From contig CAYTHO010000021.1 of the NCBI GenBank assembly GCA_964437595.1, positions 4,102 to 68,101 on the forward strand: 64,000 nt of DNA, read 5' to 3'. The notes below the pieces were generated by a model, which saw nothing but the letters and a program-made list of their open reading frames with translations, had not been told where the DNA came from and made no database searches. The translations under genes and the position numbers were made by a program. Numbering within the stretch: the first letter of the stretch is position 1; the number at the start of each line of letters is the position of its first letter. The stretch comes from DSYU01 sp964437595 (GTDB lineage: Bacteria > Chloroflexota > Anaerolineae > Anaerolineales > Anaerolineaceae). This document shows positions 24,303 to 33,367 of the stretch, piece after piece.

Positions 24303-24536
24303 CTATAGGCCGGGAATAGCAATGCTGCCGGTTACGAACAGCGCCGCCGCACCGAGCACGCAAACCATAGCAAAAATCATCAGGGAGAGGATAAAGCGCT
24401 GCTGGGCCGTCATCCCAAGAAAGGTTTCTTTGCCGCCACTGCGCCGCCGGGTATAGGCGCGCTGAACAACCTCTTCTTCTGGTTCATTATCTTCTTCATC
24501 GATGAAGGATGATGTGTTTCGAAGATCGTCTAACAT
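24303..24536 (-). CDS. small single-pass membrane protein
   Basis: A 77-residue protein. The N-terminal half is acidic (IDEEDNEPEEEV) and then basic (RAYTRRRSGGK). One C-terminal membrane helix (FILSLMIFAMVCVLGAAALFVTG) follows. GGAGG lies 8 bases before ATG 24536. It sits 59 bases downstream of birA on the same strand and may be co-transcribed with it. No family recognised. Confidence 0.68.
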   Translation of the reverse strand: MLDDLRNTSSFIDEEDNEPEEEVVQRAYTRRRSGGKETFLGMTAQQRFILSLMIFAMVCVLGAAALFVTGSIAIPGL

Positions 24537-24595
24537 TGTTCTTACCTCCTGTTATGAATCCTGCTACTGCCTGATGGATAAGCAGCCGCACTGGT

Positions 24596-25378
24596 TTACT
24601 GCACCGGACGCAGGTGAACATCGCCGACCATGACGGGGATGGTTTCACCGGCTGCGCCGCCTAAAAGCAAATTGCCAGATGGATCGATGCCAACCACCTG
24701 TCCGATAATTGGGGGGCCACCGTTGCCTTCAACTTTTACCAACTGACCGCGAAAAGCCAGTCGTTCTTCCCAGGCCTGCTGGAATTCTCCGGATGCCATT
24801 TTTGAACGCCATTCAAACAAGGCACGTAAGACATCGCGCAGCAGTTCCTCGCGACTGACTGCTTTTCCATGGGCCTCTTCCACGCTGGTGGCTGGGAAGA
24901 TCAGGTCTTCCGCCGGGGGGACAGCGTCGGGCTGTACATTGATCCCTATCCCAATCACAATGCCTTGCATATGTTCACCCAACCAGGCTGCTTCTACCAG
25001 AATCCCGGCAATCTTGCCCCCCAGGAGCAGCACGTCGTTGGGCCACTTGATCTGGGGCTGCAAACCAGGCAGTCCCTCCAGAGCCTGGCAGATTGCCAGC
25101 GCTCCCAGGGGGGAGAAAAAAACCATACGGTTGCACTCTTCTGGCGTGGGCCGCAGAATGATACTAAAGGCCAGTGCGGCTGCCGGGCGAGTGATCCAGC
25201 GGCGGTTTAGCCGCCCGCGCCCTTGGGTCTGCTGATCGGCAATGACCAGGCATCCGTCTTGCGCGCCTGCCTGAATCCAGGCCAGCGCCTCGTCATTCGT
25301 CGAGCCGATGGTATCAAAATAACGAATCTGTGCTACAGGCAGTCCAGCCAGAAGGGAAGTCAGGGAATGAACATCCAT
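24596..25378 (-). CDS. birA: biotin--[acetyl-CoA-carboxylase] ligase
   Basis: A 260-residue biotin protein ligase that activates biotin as biotinyl-AMP and attaches it to the carrier protein of acetyl-CoA carboxylase. The catalytic loop QGRGRLNRRWITR and the KWPNDVLL...GKIAGILVE block are intact, and the C-terminal SH3-like domain is present. There is no N-terminal helix-turn-helix, so this is a class I enzyme without repressor function. The ATG at 25378 is only about 10 bases after a TACAAT -10 box and lacks a ribosome site, suggesting a near-leaderless message. Confidence 0.93.
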   Translation of the reverse strand: MDVHSLTSLLAGLPVAQIRYFDTIGSTNDEALAWIQAGAQDGCLVIADQQTQGRGRLNRRWITRPAAALAFSIILRPTPEECNRMVFFSPLGALAICQALEGLPGLQPQIKWPNDVLLLGGKIAGILVEAAWLGEHMQGIVIGIGINVQPDAVPPAEDLIFPATSVEEAHGKAVSREELLRDVLRALFEWRSKMASGEFQQAWEERLAFRGQLVKVEGNGGPPIIGQVVGIDPSGNLLLGGAAGETIPVMVGDVHLRPVQ

Positions 25379-25476
25379 AGGTGATTTTATTGTACCTTAA
25401 TTTCGGATATGCTAAAATGCACAAAAGGCCCGCTGTTAAAAGCGCCAGGTTGTCATAAAGTTTCACTCTCCTGCGG

Positions 25477-27519
25477 ATGCGAGGTATTTTGGTTAGAAAG
25501 CTGCTGCTGGTGTGGATAACTGCCGGCATACTCATTGGATGTTCAGGCATAAACAATGTCACAATGACCGAGGTTGCTGTAACGAACCCGGTCCTACCTG
25601 CCGTAGCAACCACGAACCTTCCTCCCACAGTTACACAGGCCCGTACTAAAACACCTCAAAAAACACCCGGCACCCCTACGCCTTCCCCTGAACCAGTTGG
25701 GACAATGCCTGAACGTTTCCCGCGACCACCCTCTGGTTGGACGATTTATAACAATCCGGATTTTGTCCTGGGTTTGGCTATTCATGGGCAGCAACTCTGG
25801 TCGGCAACCCTGGGGGGCGTGGTTGCCTGGGATCTGGAGACGGGAACGCACAGGCTCTATACCACGCGCGATGGCCTGGTGGAAATTCAGGGAAATGATG
25901 TGGTTTACTGCTCGGCTCCAGAAGAGCGGATTTTGGTATCGCACAGCATGGGAATGCTCAGTTCATTTGACCTGCAGTTGAAGAAATGGAGCCAGATTCC
26001 GATCACTTTCCCTGACGGCGGAACATTAAAAAGGGTGCAAACTTTGTTCTGCGATTCAACCAACCAACGCGTTCTCGCTGGCTCTGGCTCCGGCGACGGC
26101 CTGGGCATTCTGAATTTAAAAGATGGACAGTGGAAACGGATAGGTCCTGAGGAAGGATTAAAGGTAAATTCTATCAATGCGATTGATGTGGTTGGCCAGT
26201 CGATCTGGGTTGCTGGAGGGGATCAGGGGGCGTATTTAATCATGGGGGCCACGATTTTCCCCTTTAATTCCTCATCTGGTTTCCCATCCGGATCGGTGTA
26301 CGATCTTACGGTTGCCTCTGACCAATCTGTATGGTATGGATATTCAAACAGCCTGGTGCATTACAAGGAGAAAAAGTGGAATTCCTATGGCGCGCAAACG
26401 CCTTCGGGGATTCCATTTCGGTCCGTGGACCAGGTAGAGGTAGGCCCAGATAAACGGATCTGGATCGCCAACGCGATCGATGGGATCTGCCCATTTGACC
26501 CGATTACCCTGTTTTGTTCCACTGTCTATGCTGGAACGCGAGGCGCGCCCATCACCGACCTGATCATCAGCGAGGATGGCACCGCATATGCCGGTACAAA
26601 TGGGGGCGGGGTAATGGTGTTGAACGTGGAGGAGGTGAGACGCCTCCGCTTTGATCAGAAGCAGTTGATGAGCAATGATATCTTCGATATTGCGGAAGGC
26701 GCTGATGGGAAGTTGTGGGTTGCCACAGACCGGGGTGTGAATTTCTTTAACCCGGCTTTTCCTGGAGAGGACTGGCAAAGCATCACCCCGGAGCAGAAAA
26801 CCTTTCTATATCCCCGCGTAACCGGGCTGGCGCCTACACTGAATGGTATGTGGTTGTTTTACGATCAGCAAACGCAGGCCAGTTATTACGATGGCGCCGG
26901 CTGGACGCACGTGGGTGAATTCCAGGGCCTGCGGGGATCTGTTGTGGAGGGTCTGATTGACCCGCGGGGCTATGCCTGGTTTGCTACAGACCACGGTATT
27001 AACATTTGGGATGGGTCGGTTATGCGTACCCATACGCCAACTGAAAATTTAGGGGGAAACGTGTTCCTTTCCCTCTACGAACAAGATGGCGTTACCTGGG
27101 CTGGTTCCAATCAGGGGTTGTTTCGCTATGAGCGGTACCAATGGAAATTGGTTTTACCTGATTTGATGATTTATACGATTGCGCCTGATACCAAAGGGGG
27201 GCTGCTTCTGGGCACAGATATGGGGCTTGTCCGGTTCGACGGTAATCAAAGCGTGGTGTGGATCATTAATCTGGGTGATGAGGTGCTGCGAGATGTTTCT
27301 GTTACTTCCATTACCTGGGATGGCAATGGCCAGTTGTGGGCGGGAACGGATGGTCACGGCTTACTGCACTATAACGGCAAGGCATGGGAGCAGTTTAACA
27401 CGGCCTCCGGGCTGCCGACCAATAAAATTCGGAAAGTATATACGGACCGGCTTGGTACAGTTTGGATTGCAGCGGTGACTGGGGAAGGGGGCGGCTCCCT
27501 GGTCCGCTATGTTCCTTAA
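25477..27519 (+). CDS. lipoprotein with two-component-regulator-type beta-propeller repeats
   Basis: A 680-residue predicted lipoprotein (signal peptide ending ITAGILIGC, Cys22). A Thr/Pro-rich linker of ~60 residues precedes a long run of propeller blades. Motifs repeat about every 40-45 residues: W-x-A(T/N)-x-G(G/V), for example LWSATLGGVVAWD, IWVAGGDQGAYLI, IWIANAIDGICPF, LWVATDRGVNFFN, YAWFATDHGINIWD, LWAGTDGHGLLHYNG. These resemble the Reg_prop sensor repeats usually fused to histidine kinases, but here there is no kinase domain. The protein probably binds ligands outside the membrane. A weak hairpin without a T run follows the stop (27527-27548). The BTAD regulator begins 122 bases on. 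Confidence 0.86.
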   Translation: MRGILVRKLLLVWITAGILIGCSGINNVTMTEVAVTNPVLPAVATTNLPPTVTQARTKTPQKTPGTPTPSPEPVGTMPERFPRPPSGWTIYNNPDFVLGLAIHGQQLWSATLGGVVAWDLETGTHRLYTTRDGLVEIQGNDVVYCSAPEERILVSHSMGMLSSFDLQLKKWSQIPITFPDGGTLKRVQTLFCDSTNQRVLAGSGSGDGLGILNLKDGQWKRIGPEEGLKVNSINAIDVVGQSIWVAGGDQGAYLIMGATIFPFNSSSGFPSGSVYDLTVASDQSVWYGYSNSLVHYKEKKWNSYGAQTPSGIPFRSVDQVEVGPDKRIWIANAIDGICPFDPITLFCSTVYAGTRGAPITDLIISEDGTAYAGTNGGGVMVLNVEEVRRLRFDQKQLMSNDIFDIAEGADGKLWVATDRGVNFFNPAFPGEDWQSITPEQKTFLYPRVTGLAPTLNGMWLFYDQQTQASYYDGAGWTHVGEFQGLRGSVVEGLIDPRGYAWFATDHGINIWDGSVMRTHTPTENLGGNVFLSLYEQDGVTWAGSNQGLFRYERYQWKLVLPDLMIYTIAPDTKGGLLLGTDMGLVRFDGNQSVVWIINLGDEVLRDVSVTSITWDGNGQLWAGTDGHGLLHYNGKAWEQFNTASGLPTNKIRKVYTDRLGTVWIAAVTGEGGGSLVRYVP

Positions 27520-27588
27520 GGCGCGTCTCATCCGCTACGCGGAATGAGTTTCCCACCGATATTGAAATTGGTGTTATAAATGTGTTAA

Positions 27589-27618
27589 TTGCAATCCCTT
27601 GAATCGATTGCTTATACG
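27589..27618 (+). promoter_or_regulatory. promoter of the BTAD regulator
   Basis: TTGCAA (27589-27594), 18-base spacer, TATACG (27613-27618). The start predicted near 27625 gives a ~17-base leader with GGGGAG before ATG 27642. Confidence 0.45.
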
Positions 27619-27641
27619 GTATTAGGGGAGATTACCCTAGG

Positions 27642-30600
27642 ATGTCCCATCTATCCCTATCGTTTTTGGGGCCGTTTCAGGCCTGGACTGCTGACGGCAC
27701 GCTGCAGCCATTTCGAACGTTGAAGGAACGTGCCCTGCTTGCTTACCTTACGGTTGAGAGTAACGAAGCGCATCGGCGGGAAACACTGGCCCTGCTTTTT
27801 TGGCCGGACCGGCCAGAGGGCATTGCTCGTAACAATCTTCGCCAGGCCATGTTTGGTATTCGCCAGGGGATTGGTGAAGCTGCATTTGATCGTATTTTTA
27901 CAGTTTCGAATGAAGAGGTGCGGGTAAATATCCAGGATCAGGTCTGGCTGGATGTGGCCGCGTTTGAGCTTCATCTGAAAGCGGTTAGTTTGCACAACCA
28001 TGAGGGTAGTGGCTTCTGTTCTTACTGTACGCAGCACCTTCGCGATGCGGTGGAGATCTACCGGGGTAACTTTTTGGAGGATGTACTGCTTGAAAAGAAC
28101 CACGAGTTTCAAGAATGGGTTGAGGTGCAGCGCGACCAGTATTTTCGGATGCAAATGCAGGCATTGGATGCTCTGGTAAATGCTTATGAGCGGGCTGGCA
28201 ATTATATGCAGGCAATCACCTATGCCCGGCGATGTGTTCAGATGGATGACTTAAAGGAACATCTGTACCGACAGTTAATGATCTTACTGGCAAAAACAGG
28301 GCAGGCCAACATGGCGCTGGAAGCGTACGAAACCTGCCGACGAAAAATCAAAGAGAACATGGGCAGAGACCTGGACGAACAAACCGTTGAACTGGGGGTG
28401 CAGATCCGCTCGGGGCACTTTGATTCTAGCAAGGCAGCGCGGGCCATATTTCATAACCTGCCCGAGCAGTTAACGCCTTTTATTGGCCGGGAAATGGAGC
28501 TGATCCAGATAACGAATGCGCTGGAAAGTCCGGCCTGCCGGCTGGTGAGCCTGGTTGGGCTGGGCGGGGTTGGGAAAACGCGTCTGGCGATCCAGGCGGC
28601 GTATATGAACTTACGCCGGTTTTCGGATGGAGTGTATTTTATTCCACTGGATACGATCCAATCCTCCGGCCCGTTATCTGACATCATTGGCCGGGTGATT
28701 GGACTGGCGCCGGGTGCGAACCAGGATATGAGCCAGCTTGTGATCGATTACTTGCGCCAGATGCAGGCCCTGCTGGTGCTTGATGAGTTTGAACATTTTG
28801 TGGACCGTACAGACCAACTGCTGGACCTTCTTCACCAGGTACCGGGCATCAAGATTCTCCTGACAACCCGCGAAAGGCTGCGCGTACAGGCGGAATGCCT
28901 GATTGAACTGCAAGGGTTAACCTTTCCCAAGGTGATGGGAAAAGAAACCGATCTGAAATCGATCGAGACCCAGGTGGTTCGCTCTGACGCCATCCGGTTG
29001 TTCTTTGAGCGAGCCCACCGGGTACGGTTGAGCTCGTTAGGGGAGCGCGTGCCTGCTGTGCAGCAGGAAGGAGACAGCGCTATTTCTATTGAAAGCCAAC
29101 ATGAATTAGAATCGGCGCTGCGGATATGCGAGCTGGTGGATGGTTTGCCACTAGGGATTGAGCTTGCGGCAAGCTGGGCGCATGAATACAGCTACGAGCA
29201 GATTGCGGATGAAATAAAACGCAGCCTGGAATTTTTACAAAATTCACTTCAAGACTTGCCCGAAAGGCACCGCAGTTTACAAGCGTCGTTTGAGCATTCC
29301 TGGGATTTGTTATCCGAAAATGAGTGCGAGGTGTTCAGCAAACTGGCCGTCTTCCCGGGAAGCTTTTCCAGGCAAGCGGCTCAAGAGGTTGCTGGCGCAG
29401 CGCAGCCCTGGTTGATACGCCTGGAAGATAAATCGCTTGTGCGACGGGCAGGCTTTGGCCGCTATACGTTGCATCCGCTGCTGCGGCAGTACGCGGGGCA
29501 GAAATTACGCCAGTATTCGCGAAAGACAGGCGAACTGGCTCAACAGGCGCATGCGGAATTTTACTGCTCCCTGATGAAAAGCCGAGAGTTAGACTTACGA
29601 GGTTTTCAACAGATCGATGCTCTTAATGAACTTGAAATGGATCTGGAGAACATTGCTACCGCCTGGGATTGGGCGATTGAGCACCGGGCCTATCATCTCA
29701 TTGAACGAGCGTCGATTGGAATGCTGTTCTTTTTAGAGGAGCGCAGTCAATGGCAGGAAGGGGAAGCCCGTTTCCGCAGCGCGCTGGAAAGCCTGCAAAT
29801 CCATGAGAATAGTGAAATCATCCGGCGGGTCAGAGCCTACCTATACCTTGGCCTGGGATGGTTCTGCTGCCGGATCACACGTTTTCAAGAATCCGAGCAG
29901 TTCCTCCAACTGAGTTTACAAGCCTGCGAAGAGCTGGAAGTACCGTTTGTCCGGGCATTTTCTCATTTTGCACTTGGATTTTTATATGTCTGGATGAGCC
30001 GTTTCAAGGATGCATGGCTGCATTTATCCTACAGTCTCTCCCTTGCGGAAAACAGCGGCGATGGTTGGGGGTTAGCCTGGTCGCACGAGATCCTGGCTGA
30101 GATGGCTTTTGAGAGCGGTAAAACGGGCCTTGATGACAAGCCGTTCTTAGAAACCTTGTCATTGTTTGAACGCGTAGGTGAGCAGCGCGGCAGCAGCCGG
30201 GCGCTGAACTATTTGGGAAACATTGCGATGGCGCGCGGGCGCTATGCGGATGCGCGGTTATATTTTGAAAAGCTACTGGCAATCGCGGAGAAACTGGGCG
30301 ATGTATGGGGAATCGCCAGTGGATATGGCAAACTGGGCCAGGTGGCTGCCGCCAGCGGCGAATATGAGCACGCATGGCGCCTCCACCAACGCAGCCTATC
30401 CATTTTGTTAAAAACAGGTGATCAACGCCGGACAGCGTATGCGATGCGCGATCTGGGTGAGGTGTCGGCGGCGCTCGAGGAAAGAGAAGACGCTACCGGA
30501 TATTTTCAGCAGGCGCTTGAAATCGCGGCGCGGTCGCAAAGTATTTCTCTAATTCAGGATATTCTGACGGGGATCGCGGGGGTTCAATTCAAGGGGAATG

Positions 30601-30806
30601 AGAAAGAGCGGGCGGTTGAACTGTTATCCGTGGTGCGCCAGGAGCCAATCGGGGATAAGCTCACAGCAGAGCGCGCTGATCGCCTGTGGGAACTGATGAA
30701 TACTGACCTGACGCCGGAATTATTGGAAGCTGCCCGGGCAAATGTTGATCACCGGTCCATTCAAGAGATTGTAGATCGTTTACTGCTTGAGGGAATACGG
30801 TTATAG
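27642..30806 (+). CDS. BTAD/SARP-like regulator with NB-ARC ATPase and TPR repeats
   Basis: A 1054-residue STAND-type regulator. Residues 1-90 resemble the winged-helix/OmpR-like N-terminus of SARP proteins (LSFLGPFQAWTADG, RETLALLFWPD, ARNNLRQAMFGIR). A BTAD helical domain spans about 100-255. The NB-ARC ATPase has P-loop LGGVGKTRLA near 305 and Walker B LLVLDEFEHF near 380. A winged-helix/arm region leads into ~10 TPR repeats (660-1050; ALNYLGNIAMARGRYADARLYFEKLL, ASGYGKLGQVAAASGEYEHAW). Such proteins sense a ligand through the TPR region and activate transcription when the ATPase assembles. This class is abundant in Chloroflexota. The upstream propeller lipoprotein may be a functional neighbour. 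Confidence 0.92.
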   Translation: MSHLSLSFLGPFQAWTADGTLQPFRTLKERALLAYLTVESNEAHRRETLALLFWPDRPEGIARNNLRQAMFGIRQGIGEAAFDRIFTVSNEEVRVNIQDQVWLDVAAFELHLKAVSLHNHEGSGFCSYCTQHLRDAVEIYRGNFLEDVLLEKNHEFQEWVEVQRDQYFRMQMQALDALVNAYERAGNYMQAITYARRCVQMDDLKEHLYRQLMILLAKTGQANMALEAYETCRRKIKENMGRDLDEQTVELGVQIRSGHFDSSKAARAIFHNLPEQLTPFIGREMELIQITNALESPACRLVSLVGLGGVGKTRLAIQAAYMNLRRFSDGVYFIPLDTIQSSGPLSDIIGRVIGLAPGANQDMSQLVIDYLRQMQALLVLDEFEHFVDRTDQLLDLLHQVPGIKILLTTRERLRVQAECLIELQGLTFPKVMGKETDLKSIETQVVRSDAIRLFFERAHRVRLSSLGERVPAVQQEGDSAISIESQHELESALRICELVDGLPLGIELAASWAHEYSYEQIADEIKRSLEFLQNSLQDLPERHRSLQASFEHSWDLLSENECEVFSKLAVFPGSFSRQAAQEVAGAAQPWLIRLEDKSLVRRAGFGRYTLHPLLRQYAGQKLRQYSRKTGELAQQAHAEFYCSLMKSRELDLRGFQQIDALNELEMDLENIATAWDWAIEHRAYHLIERASIGMLFFLEERSQWQEGEARFRSALESLQIHENSEIIRRVRAYLYLGLGWFCCRITRFQESEQFLQLSLQACEELEVPFVRAFSHFALGFLYVWMSRFKDAWLHLSYSLSLAENSGDGWGLAWSHEILAEMAFESGKTGLDDKPFLETLSLFERVGEQRGSSRALNYLGNIAMARGRYADARLYFEKLLAIAEKLGDVWGIASGYGKLGQVAAASGEYEHAWRLHQRSLSILLKTGDQRRTAYAMRDLGEVSAALEEREDATGYFQQALEIAARSQSISLIQDILTGIAGVQFKGNEKERAVELLSVVRQEPIGDKLTAERADRLWELMNTDLTPELLEAARANVDHRSIQEIVDRLLLEGIRL

Positions 30807-30899
30807 CACAGGTTCTCTATAGTGGCGGCGCCTGCTTTTAACCACCGCGAATAAGATCGCTGCCAGACAGGCGGCAGTACGGGTTTGAGACCGGTCGAA

Positions 30900-31907
30900 T
30901 CAATAACACCAGTATGCCGTCGCCGTGCGGCCATCCAGCGACCAGACGAGATCCGCGCCCGAATACCAGGTGAATTCGAATGCGCCGATAACCCGTCCAA
31001 CCTCGAAGTGCGTGGGCTGCGGGGGGTTGATCGCGGCGGCAGGGTCATTGAGGTTGTTTAGCGGTCCAACAGGGATATCCACATCGTTTGGATTGTCGTT
31101 GTGATAATCAAAGTATGCCCGGCATCCGCCGTTGGCTACTTGATAGGCGTCACCGTTGTTTTGGGCAATGGGGCGTATCGGCGCGTAGGTGGGCGTGGGG
31201 GATACTGGGGTAGCAGGCGTGGGCTGCGGGGTGAATGTGGCCGTCCAGGTTGGCGGCGGCGGTGGCGGCGGCGGAGGAGGGGTTGGCGTTGCTGGCGGTA
31301 CCGGGGTATTGGTGGAGGTCGATGTTGGAGTGAAGGTCAGCGTGGGTGGGGGCACCGGGGTATGCGTGGCGGTGGGCTCGGGCGGCGGTGGTGGCGGCGG
31401 GGGCAGCGTGGCAGACGGTATAAAGCGGGTGCTGGTCGCCGATGGCCGGGGGGTCGAAGAGGGTTCAAGGGTGCTGGTGGAGGTTGGCGTAGAAACGGTG
31501 ACCATGCGAGTGGACGTTGGCGTAATGCCCTGGGGCCTGTCTGGCGTATTCGATGCACTTGGGGCCTGGGGCGTAGCGGTTGCGGTGATCTGCGCGATGA
31601 CCACGCCTGTGGGAACAGGTGGTTCCCAATACCTACCAACGATAATAGTCGGTTCTTCAGTTTGGATATCTTCCAGGAAGGCCTGGAAGTTAATTGGGGC
31701 AATCTTATCGTAAGCCCACTGACGATAATCAGCGGAGAGCAGGGACCTTGTATCACGGCCAGATTTGCCCGGGGCGATCATCAGCGCCATCTGGCCGCAG
31801 CATAATAAAGTGCCCATGATTAAGGGAATCAAAAGCAACCAGATCAGCAAATCTCGTAAAGACCGGTGCTTCTCGTTTTCTTGGCTGCTCGCGGAATGTT
31901 GCCCCAT
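30900..31907 (-). CDS. Pro/Thr/Ser-rich membrane-anchored protein with polyproline tracts
   Basis: A 335-residue protein with one N-terminal membrane helix (LLIWLLLIPLIMGTLLCCGQMALM, about 21-44). A short globular region is followed by ~150 residues of low-complexity Thr/Pro/Ser containing runs of 9 and 10 prolines. A conserved-looking C-terminal domain (CRAYFDYHNDNPNDVDIPVGPLNNLNDP...FEFTWYSGADLVWSLDGRTATAYW) completes it. The likely topology is outside the cell, with the linker spanning the wall or S-layer. Translation of the proline runs would need EF-P. It is the last gene of the minus-strand kinase operon, 32 bases after the pseudokinase. Confidence 0.78.
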   Translation of the reverse strand: MGQHSASSQENEKHRSLRDLLIWLLLIPLIMGTLLCCGQMALMIAPGKSGRDTRSLLSADYRQWAYDKIAPINFQAFLEDIQTEEPTIIVGRYWEPPVPTGVVIAQITATATPQAPSASNTPDRPQGITPTSTRMVTVSTPTSTSTLEPSSTPRPSATSTRFIPSATLPPPPPPPPEPTATHTPVPPPTLTFTPTSTSTNTPVPPATPTPPPPPPPPPPTWTATFTPQPTPATPVSPTPTYAPIRPIAQNNGDAYQVANGGCRAYFDYHNDNPNDVDIPVGPLNNLNDPAAAINPPQPTHFEVGRVIGAFEFTWYSGADLVWSLDGRTATAYWCY

Positions 31908-31939
31908 TCGACCCCTTATCGACGCTCGCCTGTGGGAGT

Positions 31940-33367
31940 TTATCCCAGAGCGGGCTGTTCAGTGGTTGGCATACAGACGTAGATGGTGCTGCCTTGCTTC
32001 CCCTGCCCGCCAACCCAAACTTGCCCGCCCATACGGTCAATGATGGTTTTGACCAGGGCCATTTCCAGTCCGGTTACTCCGGGTCCCGAACCGGTTTTTA
32101 CAAAGGATTTTTCAAAGATGCGAGGCAAATCTGCATCGCTGACTGCCGGACCATCGTCACTAATACTGACCCACACCTGCCCATTATGATTGCGGGCATA
32201 TAAACGGATGGTTCCGCCTTTTTCACTGCGCGACACGGCCCGGTTGATTAAACCGTTCAACAGGCGCCGGATCAATTCCGGGTCCGCAGTCACCTGCGGT
32301 AGATTGTTCTCGATGGCGAGATCGAGCACGATGCTGGTTGATTGGCTCTGGCGAACCTCATCCAGCACGGTGCTCAGGTCGATGTTGGTGGATTGCAGGT
32401 TGATCCCCGAATCGATGCGAAGCAACGCGTTGAGGTCATCTCCCCATTCCTGGATGCGTTTCCAAATTTGCGTCAGGCGAAAAACAACCTCGCTCACGCG
32501 TTCATTTTGTGAGGTCAGGATATTCAGCTCTACAAGGGCGTTCATTGCCTGGGCCAAAGGAATGCGAATGCGGCTGCCTGCTTCTACCAGTAACTGCGAC
32601 TTTAGCTCTTCCATGCGTTTTACATGGGTGATGTCTCGCAGCACCGCCACCCAGCCATAATGCGTTTCTGTATCTTCTGGGATCGGGGTCAGGCTGACCA
32701 TCTGGACTGTACCATTCATCCAATTGGTTTCAACGACGGCAGGCAGATTGCCACCCACCGCCTTCCAGTTAGTAATCAACGTGCACAGCACTGGCGGCAG
32801 GCTTTGGAAAGCATCTGTCCCTTCCAGGTTTTCAACGCCCATCAGGCGGCAGGCCGCGGGGTTAGCAATTTGCAGGACGCCATTTCCACTGGCAGAGAGA
32901 ATAGCATCGCCGGTATTGGTGATTAAAGCGCGCAGCCGATCGGCTTCATGCTGCACGCGGACGCGCAGCTCTTCACGCTCAATCAGCAGCCGGCGGTGGG
33001 TGGCGGCCCTTTCGACGGCTAAAAGGAGCTGGCTCATAGATTCAAATGGCTTGAGTAGATAGTCATAGGCGCCACCAGCCCGCAGAGCCGAGATGGCGTT
33101 TTCGATATCGGGCGCAGCCGTGACGACCACAACCTCTACATGCTCATCCAGTTTGCGGGCTTCACGCAGCAGCTCTAAACCGGACATGCCCGGCATCATC
33201 ATATCCGTGAGGAGCACGGAGAACGCCGGTTGGGACGCCATAATTTTTAGGGCGCTAAAACCGTCCGCGGCCTGTTCCACCTGATATCCCCGCCTGCGCA
33301 GCGCGAGTGCCATCAAATTCAGCAGGGCTTCGTCATCGTCGATTACCAGTACGCGTTCAGGGCTCAT
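31940..33367 (-). CDS. receiver-PAS-kinase-like protein lacking the phospho-acceptor histidine
   Basis: A 475-residue protein. The receiver is intact (VLVIDDDEAL, phospho-Asp55 in LLTDMMMPGMSG, Lys in YDYLLKPFE). A PAS domain follows (RALITNTGDAILSASGNG). The HisKA-like segment reads AGSRIRIPLAQAMNALVEL where kinases have HExRTPL, so the histidine is absent. The ATPase domain is also worn: LLNGLINRAVSRSEKGG, SDDGPAVSDAD in place of DxGxG, and GPGVTGLEMALV in place of GxGLGL. It is therefore likely a pseudokinase that signals through its receiver. The start overlaps the stop of the upstream kinase gene by ATGA, and the two are probably a cognate pair. Confidence 0.87.
   Translation of the reverse strand: MSPERVLVIDDDEALLNLMALALRRRGYQVEQAADGFSALKIMASQPAFSVLLTDMMMPGMSGLELLREARKLDEHVEVVVVTAAPDIENAISALRAGGAYDYLLKPFESMSQLLLAVERAATHRRLLIEREELRVRVQHEADRLRALITNTGDAILSASGNGVLQIANPAACRLMGVENLEGTDAFQSLPPVLCTLITNWKAVGGNLPAVVETNWMNGTVQMVSLTPIPEDTETHYGWVAVLRDITHVKRMEELKSQLLVEAGSRIRIPLAQAMNALVELNILTSQNERVSEVVFRLTQIWKRIQEWGDDLNALLRIDSGINLQSTNIDLSTVLDEVRQSQSTSIVLDLAIENNLPQVTADPELIRRLLNGLINRAVSRSEKGGTIRLYARNHNGQVWVSISDDGPAVSDADLPRIFEKSFVKTGSGPGVTGLEMALVKTIIDRMGGQVWVGGQGKQGSTIYVCMPTTEQPALG

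Noticed and set aside
31101..31805. Gly/Arg- and Gly/Val-rich plus-strand ORFs resembling collagen-like or PE_PGRS proteins
   Set aside because: They are the complement of the Pro/Thr-rich coding repeat on the minus strand, so the composition is automatic.
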